Source: Marinobacter sp.
GTDB lineage: Bacteria; Pseudomonadota; Gammaproteobacteria; Pseudomonadales; Oleiphilaceae
Direction of reading: 5' to 3'
Length of the DNA: 44,311 nt
NCBI GenBank assembly: GCA_022014155.1
Contig: JAKLLS010000012.1
Coordinates: forward strand, 1 to 44,311
Positions within the stretch are counted from its first letter, which is position 1. Every line of letters begins with the position of its first letter. The position numbers and the translations under genes are program-made. The notes beneath the pieces were generated by a model. The model did no database searches, was not told the DNA's origin, and saw only the letters and a program-made list of their open reading frames with translations. Of this stretch, positions 8,121-15,228 are shown in pieces.

Positions 8121-9047
8121 ATGCCATACCCGATAGAACACAAACTTGTTATCGCCGTTGCTTCCAGCGCACTGTTTGATCTGGCGGAGTCTGATCGTGT
8201 TTTCAGGGAACAGGGTGAGAAGGCGTACCGACAGTATCAGGAAGCTCATCTGGACAAGCCGTTGGACAAAGGCGTTGCCTTCCCGTTTGTGCGGCGCTTC
8301 CTGAGCGTGAATCAGAAGTTTCCGGAGCAGTGTCCGGTGGAGGTAGTACTGCTGTCTCGCAACTCGGCGATTACAGGCAAGCGTGTATTCCACTCCATTC
8401 ATCATCACGGCCTGGATATTACGCGCGCGGCATTCCTGGAGGGCAAATCGCCCTATGCCTATATTCCAGCGTTCAACGCGGCTCTGTTTCTGTCAGGGAA
8501 TGAGAACGATGTGCTTCAGGCGATTGATTATGGCCATCCGGCCGGTACTGTTCTGCCAAGCCAGGTTGTTGACGACACCGATGATGCCGAACTCCGTATT
8601 GCCTTCGACTTTGACGGCGTAATTGCCGATGACGCTTCCGAACGGGTATACAAAGATGGTTCTCTGGAGGAATTTCAGGAGCACGAAACATCGCGATCCC
8701 ACATACCCCACAATCCTGGCCCACTGGGAGGTCTTTTCCGCAAACTTGCTCACTTGCAGCAGCTCGAAGATCAGGCGGTCGCTGAGGATCCGGACTACCG
8801 CAGAGTGCTTCGGACCGCTATCGTGACGGCCAGGAATGCCCCTTCACATGAGCGGGTAATTACCACCCTGGAACACTGGGGCGTGAACGCCAACGAGGTT
8901 TTCTTCCTGGGTGGCATGAAAAAAGACCGGATTCTGAGTGTGCTCAAGCCTCACATGTTTTTTGATGATCAGCGGTCGCACCTGGAGTCTGATGCCGGGG
9001 ATATTCCGATGGTGCATATTCCGTTTGGGGTGGCTAATTTGGGGTAA
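8121..9047 (+). CDS. Cytosolic 5'-nucleotidase (PF06189 family)
   Basis: The protein is 308 residues from the ATG at 8121, which has GGAGA five bases upstream; an upstream ATG at 8076 lacks a ribosome site. The sequence matches the bacterial members of the NT5C1-like 5'-nucleotidase family over its whole length: IAVASSALFDLAESD near the start, VVLLSRNSAITG, the DFDGVIADDASE motif at about 163-174 (the aspartates of the haloacid-dehalogenase-type active site) and FFDDQRSHL near the end. It should dephosphorylate nucleoside monophosphates in the cytoplasm. It lies divergent from the helicase fusion and is bracketed by two near-identical 17-bp palindromes (8015 and 9105), which may link its expression to the WYL regulator. 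Whether it works with the fusion protein is unknown. Confidence 0.85.
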   Translation: MPYPIEHKLVIAVASSALFDLAESDRVFREQGEKAYRQYQEAHLDKPLDKGVAFPFVRRFLSVNQKFPEQCPVEVVLLSRNSAITGKRVFHSIHHHGLDITRAAFLEGKSPYAYIPAFNAALFLSGNENDVLQAIDYGHPAGTVLPSQVVDDTDDAELRIAFDFDGVIADDASERVYKDGSLEEFQEHETSRSHIPHNPGPLGGLFRKLAHLQQLEDQAVAEDPDYRRVLRTAIVTARNAPSHERVITTLEHWGVNANEVFFLGGMKKDRILSVLKPHMFFDDQRSHLESDAGDIPMVHIPFGVANLG

Positions 9048-9065
9048 AGGTCCGTTCTCCATGGA

Positions 9066-9090
9066 AGATCCTCCAATCTATGGAGGATCT
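9066..9090. terminator. Strong hairpin between convergent genes, possible bidirectional terminator
   Basis: AGATCCTCCA and TGGAGGATCT form a perfect 10-bp inverted repeat around the 5-base loop ATCTA. It sits 19 bases after the nucleotidase stop codon and 34 bases beyond the stop of the convergent barrel gene. Neither strand has a long T-run after it, so it is not a textbook intrinsic terminator; it may instead protect the 3' ends of the two transcripts. Confidence 0.5.
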
Positions 9091-9104
9091 ATTAACCACT
9101 TCAC

Positions 9105-9121
9105 GCGACAAAAAATGTCGC
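9105..9121. promoter_or_regulatory. Palindromic operator candidate, copy 2
   Basis: GCGACAAAAAATGTCGC has perfect 6-bp arms around five bases and differs from the copy at 8015 only at two central positions. It lies two bases beyond the stop codon of the barrel gene, in a convergent junction. That is an odd place for an operator, so it could instead be part of a 3' hairpin. The match in length and arms to copies 1 and 3 favours a shared protein-binding site. Confidence 0.45.
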
Positions 9122-9123
9122 AG

Positions 9124-9726
9124 TCAAAACAGGAATTCCGGACCAACGCTGAACACGTTGATATCGGCTTCTCCAGTTTCATCCTCATCGCCGACATTCA
9201 GCAACAGGTCCCAATCCGCTCTGAGCCGAACAGTTTCCGAGACGTCATAGCTGACCCCGAGACCCGTTCGGAAAGCCACCCCGGTATCGTCGTCACTGTC
9301 CGAAAACGTCTGAAATCCATTACTTGCTGACACCTCATAATTCAGGCGCCAGAGCATCAGACCCGCTTTAGTGAATACTTTAAAGGGGCCCGTCTCCGGC
9401 ATACCGAGTTGTAGCGTCGTATCAACAAAGTGGCCATTGACCGAGGCTGCGACGGCCACGCCACTGATGAAGCCTGAAACTTCCACATCATCGATATACC
9501 GGTATCCAAATTCCAGGTTCGCAAAACCATTCAGCTCGGTTCCTCCGTGGATTCGGATCGAGGGTGCGTCATCGTCGCAGGAGTCTTCCCCTCCACCACA
9601 GAAATCATCGACGGTCGCTTGCCCAACGGAAACCCCAAGATATCGAGGGTTCGCTTCAGCGGCGTAGGAATTTGAATGGGAAATTGCCGCAATCGCGACA
9701 GCCAGCACTACGTTGTATGTTTTCAT
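9124..9726 (-). CDS. Outer-membrane beta-barrel protein (OmpA-like N-terminal barrel type)
   Basis: The protein is 200 residues from the ATG at 9726. AAGGAAG lies five bases before it, so this start is preferred over the ATG six codons upstream at 9744. A signal peptide is clear: a hydrophobic stretch to about residue 22 ending SYA-A. The mature part alternates polar and hydrophobic residues in strand-like segments with Asp/Gly-rich turns, for example GVSVGQATV, LEFGYRYI, FKVFTKAGLMLWRLNYE and RLRADWDLLLNVG. It ends in EFLF, the C-terminal aromatic signature of outer-membrane proteins. Two cysteines in the first loop (CGGGEDSC) could form a disulfide. It is likely an eight-strand barrel of unknown role. 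A degenerate copy of the local palindrome is 82-98 bases upstream of the start (9808). Confidence 0.8.
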   Translation of the reverse strand: MKTYNVVLAVAIAAISHSNSYAAEANPRYLGVSVGQATVDDFCGGGEDSCDDDAPSIRIHGGTELNGFANLEFGYRYIDDVEVSGFISGVAVAASVNGHFVDTTLQLGMPETGPFKVFTKAGLMLWRLNYEVSASNGFQTFSDSDDDTGVAFRTGLGVSYDVSETVRLRADWDLLLNVGDEDETGEADINVFSVGPEFLF

Positions 9727-9807
9727 TTTGACTTCCTTTTTCATGTTTACGACATTCTGGTGATTCGTCCGATCACCGTGCCCGAGACCATATCTTCACT
9801 CGGAATA

Positions 9808-9824
9808 ACGACACATGCCGTCGC
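9808..9824. promoter_or_regulatory. Degenerate palindromic operator candidate, copy 4
   Basis: ACGACACATGCCGTCGC matches GCGACA-N5-TGTCGC at 10 of 12 arm positions. It lies in the 138-base gap between the WYL gene stop and the barrel gene start, where the barrel promoter must be. It is much weaker than the other copies and is listed only because of its position. Confidence 0.3.
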
Positions 9825-9864
9825 ACCCGGCGAAACTGAACAGGTATGAACGAAATCGGGATTT

Positions 9865-10878
9865 TCAGGACTCTTGAGAAGGGGATTGCCGCGTGCGGTT
9901 CAGCCCCTTTTGAAGCGTGGTTTCGATCTCATCCCGCAACCACTCGGGTCCCAGAATGTCGCAGTGAACCGCTTGGGCCGTAAGCCACCATCGCAGATCC
10001 TGGGTATCGCCAACAGTAACGGTGATCTCAAAGGTCTGATCGTCGATTTCCCGGGTGATCTGGTCGAAGCCCAGTGGCGCTTCAATCAGGTGGTTGAGAG
10101 CAGGCTTGTCGCAGCGCAGTTCCAGGAAAACCGGTTTTTTGGACTTCAACATGCCCATGGCGCCAGAGTAAATGTAGAGGTCCAGGTCGAAGTCATCCGG
10201 CCTTTCAACGGGCTCTTCCACCAGTTCCCCGGCACTTGCTCGATGCAAGACTAGCTGGCGGATGCCTTCCCTGCCCTCTATGGTGCCAATCAGGTAAACG
10301 TTGGGATCCCGGAAGATCAGTCCGAAGGGATGAACACGAATGACCTCCGGCTCCGGCCAGTTGCGGGCCTGGTAGGTTAGCTGGCATTGATATTCCCGCA
10401 GCAGGGCTTCTGTGACGGTTTCCAGAACGTCCGCATCAATGTCCGGCCGCTTGCCTCCCAATCCCCGGTTAATAACTCTCACCCTGTTCGGCCATTGGCC
10501 CAGAGGGTTCTTTTCCCGCAGCAGGGTTCGGTGGGCTTCATCAAAGTGCGGCTTCAGATGTGACAGTGCTCTGGGCGGCAGCATGGGGCTGAGATAAGCC
10601 TTGGCCAACTCGAAGGTTAATGCGGCGGGCAGATCGATAGCCGGGATGATGTCCATGGTGGCATCCCGCTGAAACGACCAGCGAAATGGTCGGGTGTCCT
10701 CATCGACCAGTAGGGGGAAGTCAATGCTGAGTTTCTCCAGGTCCCGCTGTATCGAGCGCATGGTGACGGTAAAGCCATGATCATCAAGCCGCTCTGCCAA
10801 CTCGGTGGTGGTAATCGATTTCGGAAAGCGGGGCACCATCCGGAGCATGGTGAGGTAACGAACGGCGGTGTTGGACAT
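9865..10878 (-). CDS. WYL-domain transcriptional regulator
   Basis: The protein is 337 residues from the ATG at 10878, which has AGGGA eight bases upstream. Residues 1-70 form a winged helix-turn-helix (TTTELAERLDDHGFTVTMRSIQRDLEKL). About 145-225 is the WYL domain (LTYQARNWPEPEVIRVHPFGLIFRDPNVYLIG, with VLHRASAGEL after it), and about 245-325 is the C-terminal WCX extension. WYL proteins sense nucleic-acid or nucleotide ligands through this domain. Relatives such as BrxR and CapW repress phage-defence operons by binding inverted repeats. Its own promoter has TATAGT at 10910-10915 (minus strand), and a 17-bp palindrome covers the -35 region (10925-10941). That is the expected picture of an autorepressor. 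The same palindrome near the helicase fusion, nucleotidase and barrel genes suggests these are its targets. Confidence 0.88.
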   Translation of the reverse strand: MSNTAVRYLTMLRMVPRFPKSITTTELAERLDDHGFTVTMRSIQRDLEKLSIDFPLLVDEDTRPFRWSFQRDATMDIIPAIDLPAALTFELAKAYLSPMLPPRALSHLKPHFDEAHRTLLREKNPLGQWPNRVRVINRGLGGKRPDIDADVLETVTEALLREYQCQLTYQARNWPEPEVIRVHPFGLIFRDPNVYLIGTIEGREGIRQLVLHRASAGELVEEPVERPDDFDLDLYIYSGAMGMLKSKKPVFLELRCDKPALNHLIEAPLGFDQITREIDDQTFEITVTVGDTQDLRWWLTAQAVHCDILGPEWLRDEIETTLQKGLNRTRQSPSQES

Positions 10879-10909
10879 GGATGACTTCCCTGGCGAACAG
10901 ACGCCCCCT

Positions 10910-10941
10910 ACTATAGCAGCCAAAACGACACCCTGTGTCGC
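10910..10941 (-). promoter_or_regulatory. WYL gene promoter with overlapping palindrome (operator copy 3)
   Basis: Reading the minus strand, a good -10 (TATAGT, 10910-10915) is 32 bases before the WYL start codon. The expected -35 position (about 10933-10938) falls inside GCGACACAGGGTGTCGT (10925-10941), which has the arms GCGACA and TGTCGT. This agrees with GCGACA-N5-TGTCGC at 11 of 12 arm positions. A repressor bound here would block RNA polymerase, so autoregulation is likely. Confidence 0.6.
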
Positions 10942-10948
10942 TCAACGT

Positions 10949-10966
10949 CCAATCTTTCGCCAAAGC
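10949..10966. repeat. 18-bp direct repeat, copy 1 (flanks higA module)
   Basis: CCAATCTTTCGCCAAAGC occurs here and again, identically and in the same orientation, at 11406-11423. This copy ends five bases before the stop codon of higA. The two copies bracket the antitoxin gene, the toxin remnant and their promoter, as a duplicated target or attachment site would. Confidence 0.7.
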
Positions 10967-10971
10967 ACACA

Positions 10972-11271
10972 TCAAGCCGCGTGCGGCTGCACCTCTCGGG
11001 CCACCTGCGCGGCCTTGCTTATCTGTGCCTGACGAAGCTCATACTCGGTTTGCAGATTCAGCCAGAAGCGCTCACTGGTGCCAAAGTAGCGAGCCAGCCG
11101 CAGTGCTGTGTCTGCAGTGACACCCCGCTTTTCACGGACAATCTCATTCATCCGGGTGGCCGGCACATGCAGTGCCTTGGAGAGCGCATTCACGCTCATA
11201 CCCAGCGGTTCCAGATACTCCTCCCGAAGGATCTCCCCGGGATGAATGGGGCGCATACCGTTACGAGTCAT
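10972..11271 (-). CDS. higA: HigA-family antitoxin (XRE-type helix-turn-helix)
   Basis: This 99-residue protein has the HigA/VapI signature: MRPIHPGEILREEYLEPLGMSVNALSKAL followed by HVPATRMNEIVREKRGVTADTALRLARYFGTSERFWLNLQ. These parts form the DNA-binding helix-turn-helix at about 25-60 and the conserved FWLNLQ helix. HigA binds and neutralises the RNA-cutting toxin HigB and represses the pair's promoter. The ATG at 11271 has GGAGGA six bases upstream. The upstream partner is only a 21-codon remnant, so the antitoxin is effectively an orphan. It could still repress its own promoter or neutralise a related toxin elsewhere in the genome. An identical 18-bp repeat lies on each side of the module. 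Confidence 0.9.
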   Translation of the reverse strand: MTRNGMRPIHPGEILREEYLEPLGMSVNALSKALHVPATRMNEIVREKRGVTADTALRLARYFGTSERFWLNLQTEYELRQAQISKAAQVAREVQPHAA

Positions 11272-11283
11272 AGCGCATCCTCC

Positions 11284-11349
11284 TCAATGGTAATCAACAA
11301 TTTCAACGTCTTCCGGACCATCCTCTGTCCATCGAAAGCTCTTGATCAT
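11284..11349 (-). pseudogene. higB: Internally deleted higB toxin remnant (21 codons)
   Basis: An ATG at 11349 opens a frame reading MIKSFRWTEDGPEDVEIVDYH and then stops, 12 bases before higA. Intact HigB toxins of this type are about 92 residues. They begin MIKSF and end in a strand like 'CFRWT.DGPEDVEIVDYH'. Here the first five or six codons are joined directly to the last fifteen, so about 70 internal codons, including the RNase core, are missing while both ends stay in frame. This fits a deletion across a short similarity (a Phe-Arg codon pair at both ends). The remnant may still carry the promoter and coupling signals for higA. The family comparison is from memory. Confidence 0.75.
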
Positions 11350-11405
11350 GCCACTCAGCGTATACCGCTTATCATTAAACAGGAATAGTGAGGTCGACGG
11401 ACCGC

Positions 11406-11423
11406 CCAATCTTTCGCCAAAGC
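11406..11423. repeat. 18-bp direct repeat, copy 2 (flanks higA module)
   Basis: This copy is identical to 10949-10966, 457 bases away. It lies 57-74 bases upstream of the toxin-remnant start and 71 bases before the dusA start codon. No attC-like core sites were recognised around either copy. Confidence 0.7.
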
Positions 11424-11493
11424 CTTACAGAATCCCCCCACCTATTCCTGATAAACTACGCGCCATGCAACAGTATGCCGAAGTGGACGCTCA

Positions 11494-12543
11494 ATGAATT
11501 CAGAAAGATCAACCGCACAGTCAGCGAACAAAGCCGGAAGCTCCATACAGGAGCCATCCCGCCGCTTCTGCGTCGCCCCCATGATGGACTGGACCACCCC
11601 CCATTACCGCTACCTGGCGCGCCAACTCAGCCGGCACACCCTGCTCTACACGGAAATGGTGACCACCGGTGCGTTGATTCATGGCGATACGGCCCGTTTC
11701 CTGCGCCATGATGAGGCGGAATATCCGCTGGCGCTGCAACTGGGCGGCAGCGATGCCGGTGAGCTGGCCCATTGTGCGAAGCTGGCGGAGCAGTACGGAT
11801 TTGATGAGGTGAACCTGAACGTGGGATGCCCCAGTGACCGGGTGCAGAACAATATGATCGGCGCCTGCCTGATGGGGCACCCGGACAAGGTGGCCGAGGG
11901 TGTGCGGGCGATGATCGACGCCACTGGCCTGCCGGTGACGGTCAAGCACCGTATCGGGATTGACGGGCGCGAGTCCTGGGATGATCTGTGCGAGTTTGTT
12001 GAGAAGGTCGCTGCCGCCGGTTGCCGAACGTTTATTGTTCACGCCCGCATTGCCATTCTTGAGGGCCTGAGCCCCAAGGAAAACCGGGACATTCCGCCGT
12101 TGAAATACGACTGGGTGTATCGTCTGAAGGCGAAATACCCGGAGCTGGAGATCATCATCAACGGCGGCATCAAGACCTTTGAAGAATGCCATCAGCACCT
12201 GGAGCACACGGATGGCGTCATGCTGGGCCGTGAGGCGTACCACAACCCGTGGCTGCTGACAGGCGTTGATCCCGAGTTCTTCGGCGAAGTGACACCGGTA
12301 CAAAGCCGCCATGATGCCCTGCGAGCCATGCTTCCCTTTATACAGAGTGAGCTGGAGCGGGGCGTATTCCTTACACACATGTCACGTCACCTGTTGGGAC
12401 TGTTCCATGGCCAGCCCGGTGGCCGCCAGTTCCGCCGCTACATCAGCGAGAATGCCCATAAACCCGGGGCCGGGCTGGAGGTCATCGAGGAGGCCCTGGC
12501 CAGGGTTCGGGAACCCGCGGAACCAACGATAGCCTCTGCTTAA
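11494..12543 (+). CDS. dusA: tRNA-dihydrouridine(20/20a) synthase DusA
   Basis: This 349-residue flavoprotein reduces U20/U20a in the D-loop of tRNA with NADPH. Diagnostic motifs are the FMN-binding APMMDWT at residues 29-34, the catalytic cysteine C112 in NVGCPSDRVQNN, the phosphate-binding INGGIKT and the DusA-type GREAYHNPWLL. From about 270 follows the C-terminal helical domain with HMSRHLLGLFHGQPGGRQFRRYIS. The start at 11494 gives an N-terminal tail of about 25 residues before the barrel; the ribosome site is weak. The 5' end of dusA is a known integration site for some genomic islands. The accessory-looking genes at 4.0-11.5 kb end just upstream of it. Confidence 0.96.
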   Translation: MNSERSTAQSANKAGSSIQEPSRRFCVAPMMDWTTPHYRYLARQLSRHTLLYTEMVTTGALIHGDTARFLRHDEAEYPLALQLGGSDAGELAHCAKLAEQYGFDEVNLNVGCPSDRVQNNMIGACLMGHPDKVAEGVRAMIDATGLPVTVKHRIGIDGRESWDDLCEFVEKVAAAGCRTFIVHARIAILEGLSPKENRDIPPLKYDWVYRLKAKYPELEIIINGGIKTFEECHQHLEHTDGVMLGREAYHNPWLLTGVDPEFFGEVTPVQSRHDALRAMLPFIQSELERGVFLTHMSRHLLGLFHGQPGGRQFRRYISENAHKPGAGLEVIEEALARVREPAEPTIASA

Positions 12544-12631
12544 TCGGATCTATACGTTTTGTTGTCTTGTTCCTGTCAGAGCAGCCCGTTATTGTAGGGA
12601 AAACAACTGAGACACGACGACAGGACAACGA

Positions 12632-13597
12632 ATGACCAGCAAGCTCGAACAATTGAAAGCCATGACCACGGTGGTGGCCGATACCGGTGATCTGGATGCC
12701 ATCGCCCAGTGGCGCCCCGAAGATGCCACCACCAACCCGTCCCTGTTGCTGAAAGCCGCTGCGTCAGACGCCTATCGCCCGATGCTGGACAAGGCGGTTG
12801 CCATGGCGAGCCGGCAAGGCGGCTCTGACGCCGAGCAACTGGGCTACGCCACAGATGCCCTGGCCGTGCTGGCCGGGCGCGAGATTCTGGAACTGATTCC
12901 CGGCGTAGTCTCCACCGAGGTGGACGCACGCCTGTCTTTCGACACGGATGCCACTCTGGCCCGTGCCCGCAGACTGATCGACCTGTACCGGCAGCAAGGC
13001 GTGGATACCAGCCGGGTGCTGATCAAGATTGCCTCCACCTGGGAAGGCATTCGCGCGGCGGAGCAGTTGGAGAAAGAAGGCATTCATTGCAACCTCACCC
13101 TGCTGTTTTCGTTCGTGCAGGCAGCCGCCTGTGCCGATGCCGGTGCCTTCCTGATTTCGCCGTTCGTAGGCCGTATCCTGGACTGGCACCTGGCCCACAG
13201 CGATCGGGACAGCTTCCCGGCAGCGGAAGATCCCGGCGTCCAGTCTGTGTCCCGCATCTATAATTACTACAAGGCCAACGGTTTCAAGACCGTGGTGATG
13301 GGCGCCAGCTTCCGCAACCTTGGTGAAATCGAGATGCTGGCCGGCTGTGACCGCCTGACAATCAGCCCTGCTCTGTTGCAGGAGTTGAAAGATGATACCG
13401 CGCCGCTGAAGTGCCAGCTGTCACCAGCTACTGCCACCAGCTCCGATGGGTTTGGCGCCATGGACGAACGCCTGTTTCGCTGGGAATCCAACGAAGACGC
13501 CATGGCCACCGAGAAGCTGGCAGAGGGCATTCGCCGCTTCGCAGCAGACCAGATCGAACTGGAAGGCCGGGTCAGGCAACTGGCAAAAGCGGCGTAA
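12632..13597 (+). CDS. tal: Transaldolase
   Basis: This 321-residue protein is closely similar to E. coli TalB across its length. It moves a dihydroxyacetone unit between sugar phosphates in the non-oxidative pentose phosphate pathway. The Schiff-base lysine is K132 in [12 protein letters not shown], the same number as in TalB. Other hallmarks are [12 protein letters not shown] at 31-42, [21 protein letters not shown] and [14 protein letters not shown] stands six bases before the ATG. It follows dusA by 88 bases and precedes the TerB-like gene by 39 bases on the same strand. Its product connects with the DAHP synthase downstream, since that enzyme uses erythrose 4-phosphate, but this link is inference. 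Confidence 0.97.
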   Translation: MTSKLEQLKAMTTVVADTGDLDAIAQWRPEDATTNPSLLLKAAASDAYRPMLDKAVAMASRQGGSDAEQLGYATDALAVLAGREILELIPGVVSTEVDARLSFDTDATLARARRLIDLYRQQGVDTSRVLIKIASTWEGIRAAEQLEKEGIHCNLTLLFSFVQAAACADAGAFLISPFVGRILDWHLAHSDRDSFPAAEDPGVQSVSRIYNYYKANGFKTVVMGASFRNLGEIEMLAGCDRLTISPALLQELKDDTAPLKCQLSPATATSSDGFGAMDERLFRWESNEDAMATEKLAEGIRRFAADQIELEGRVRQLAKAA

Positions 13598-13636
13598 CGG
13601 CCGTGCATTAACAGGAGAAGGAGTACCCTTCAGGTC

Positions 13637-14083
13637 ATGATCGAACGTCTGAAGCAGTTATTTGCCCCCACTGAGGAAGCCCGGGAAGCGCCGGACCGAC
13701 ATTCGCTGGCAGTGGCCGCGACAGCACTGATGGTCCAGCTCTCGCGGATCGACAACAACGAGGATGAACGGGAACTGCAGACCATTGTGGATTGCGCCGT
13801 GAATGCCCACGAGGTCACTCGGGAAGAAGCTGAGGAAATCCTCCAGGATGCCCTCAGCCATGCAGATGACGCCACATCACTGTACGAATTTACTGGCCAG
13901 ATCAATGAGCATCTGGACCAGACCGCAAAGCAAACCCTGCTGGAGAGCATCTGGCGGGTGGCGTTTGCCGATGGCCGCATCGACAAATACGAGGAACACC
14001 TGATTCGCCGCATGGCCGATTTGCTGCATCTTAATCACCGCGAATACATGCAAGCTCGCCATCGTGCGGAAGGCGCGGACTGA
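13637..14083 (+). CDS. TerB-like (tellurite-resistance TerB family) protein
   Basis: This small acidic helical protein has 148 residues. It has the TerB-type repeated pattern: LAVAATALMVQLSRIDNNEDERELQTI in the first half and LLESIWRVAFADGRIDKYEEHLIRRMADLLHL in the second. The acidic DNNEDE and ADGRIDKYE segments are where TerB-family proteins bind metal. Stand-alone members are widespread in proteobacteria and their cellular role is not settled; tellurite resistance should not be assumed. The preceding bases contain AGGAGAAGGAG but about 20 bases before the ATG. The next gene follows after 17 bases, so it likely shares a transcript with tal and the DAHP synthase. Confidence 0.82.
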   Translation: MIERLKQLFAPTEEAREAPDRHSLAVAATALMVQLSRIDNNEDERELQTIVDCAVNAHEVTREEAEEILQDALSHADDATSLYEFTGQINEHLDQTAKQTLLESIWRVAFADGRIDKYEEHLIRRMADLLHLNHREYMQARHRAEGAD

Positions 14084-14100
14084 CTGTTAAAGGAGCCAAC

Positions 14101-15228
14101 ATGCTAGCCATCCTCCACCCCGATACACCACTGGACAGTGACGCCTACCGGCAAACCATGCATTTCCTGGAAAACCTGCCGGGGGTTTCGGTTCGGGTTC
14201 ATGAGGTTCAGGGCGCCAGCCAGCGGCTGACGGAAATTTACCTTCTGGGTGACACCAAATCCCTCGACAAAGAGGAGATTGAAGCGCTGCCGGCGGTGGA
14301 GCGGGCTATCCGCATCTCCGATGACTACCGTATCCTGGGCCGCCACCGGGACGACAAACGCCAGAGCGGCTTTACCTACAACGGGGTGGAGTTCAGTCAA
14401 TTCAACCTGAACATATTCGCCGGGCTGTGCGCCGTCGACGTACCCGAACACGTGGAAATGATGATGCAGGCCCTGGAGGAGCATGGCGAGGTCTGCACCC
14501 GCATGGGCGCGTACAAGCCGCGCACCAACCCCTATTCTTTCCAGGGGCATGGCAAAGGCTGCCTGCCTTGGGTGTTCGAAAAGGCGGGCAAACATGGCAT
14601 CAAGGTGATTGCCATGGAAATCACCCATGAGAGTCACATTGAGGAAATCGACACCTGCCTTGAGCAACTGGGCCGGCCCACCGGAGTCATGCTGCAGGTT
14701 GGCACCCGCAATACCCAGAACTTTGAGCTGTTGAAAGCCATTGGTCGCCAGAGCACCTACCCGGTACTGCTGAAACGTGGCTTCGGTATTACCCTGAACG
14801 AATCCCTGAACGCCGCCGAGTATCTGGCCAGCGAGGGCAACGCCAATGTCATTTTCTGCCTGCGGGGCATGAAAACCGAGGCCGGCCAGCCCCATCGCAA
14901 CATGGTGGATTTTGCCCACGTGCCTGCGGTGAAGCGCCTGACGCGTATGCCCGTGTGTGTGGACCCGTCCCATTCGGTGGGTAGCCGGGAGAAATCTCCC
15001 GACGGCATTCTCGATGTCATGCATGCCACCGCTCAGGGCGTGATCGCCGGCGCCAACATGGTACTGGTGGACTTCCACCCGAAACCGGAGAAAGCCCTGG
15101 TGGATGGCCCACAAGCGCTGCTGATGAACGAACTACCAGCCTACCTGGAAGACATCCGTTTGTGTCACGACACCTGGAAAAAACGCCAGGCCATTTATCA
15201 ACGCCTAAAGGAATCAGCAACAGAATGA
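14101..15228 (+). CDS. 3-deoxy-7-phosphoheptulonate (DAHP) synthase, type I-beta
   Basis: The enzyme condenses phosphoenolpyruvate and erythrose 4-phosphate at the start of the shikimate pathway. The 375-residue protein is not of the E. coli AroG/AroF/AroH I-alpha form. It has an N-terminal ferredoxin-like domain (residues 1-80, ending in ALPAVERAIRISDDYRILGR) and then a barrel with GAYKPRTNPYSFQG (about 136-149), the lysine in VLLKRGFG, CLRGMKTE and VDPSHSVGSR. That is the I-beta layout known from Thermotoga and Bacillus enzymes, in which the N-terminal domain mediates allosteric control. AAGGAG lies six bases upstream of the ATG. Its last codons overlap the start of the phosphodiesterase gene by four bases (ATGA). 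The barrel segment GKGCLPWVFEKAG is somewhat divergent. Confidence 0.9.
   Translation: MLAILHPDTPLDSDAYRQTMHFLENLPGVSVRVHEVQGASQRLTEIYLLGDTKSLDKEEIEALPAVERAIRISDDYRILGRHRDDKRQSGFTYNGVEFSQFNLNIFAGLCAVDVPEHVEMMMQALEEHGEVCTRMGAYKPRTNPYSFQGHGKGCLPWVFEKAGKHGIKVIAMEITHESHIEEIDTCLEQLGRPTGVMLQVGTRNTQNFELLKAIGRQSTYPVLLKRGFGITLNESLNAAEYLASEGNANVIFCLRGMKTEAGQPHRNMVDFAHVPAVKRLTRMPVCVDPSHSVGSREKSPDGILDVMHATAQGVIAGANMVLVDFHPKPEKALVDGPQALLMNELPAYLEDIRLCHDTWKKRQAIYQRLKESATE

Noticed and set aside
10921..11430. higA module as an integron gene cassette between attC sites
   Set aside because: The flanking 18-bp repeats are identical and short, and no paired GTTRRRY/RYYYAAC core sites with internal fold were found. 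A chance GCTCAAC does occur near 10940.
12550..12631. Inverted similarity of GTTGTC/CCTGTC and GACAGGACAAC before tal as a leader attenuator
   Set aside because: The left half is interrupted by five bases and no T-run or leader peptide is present.
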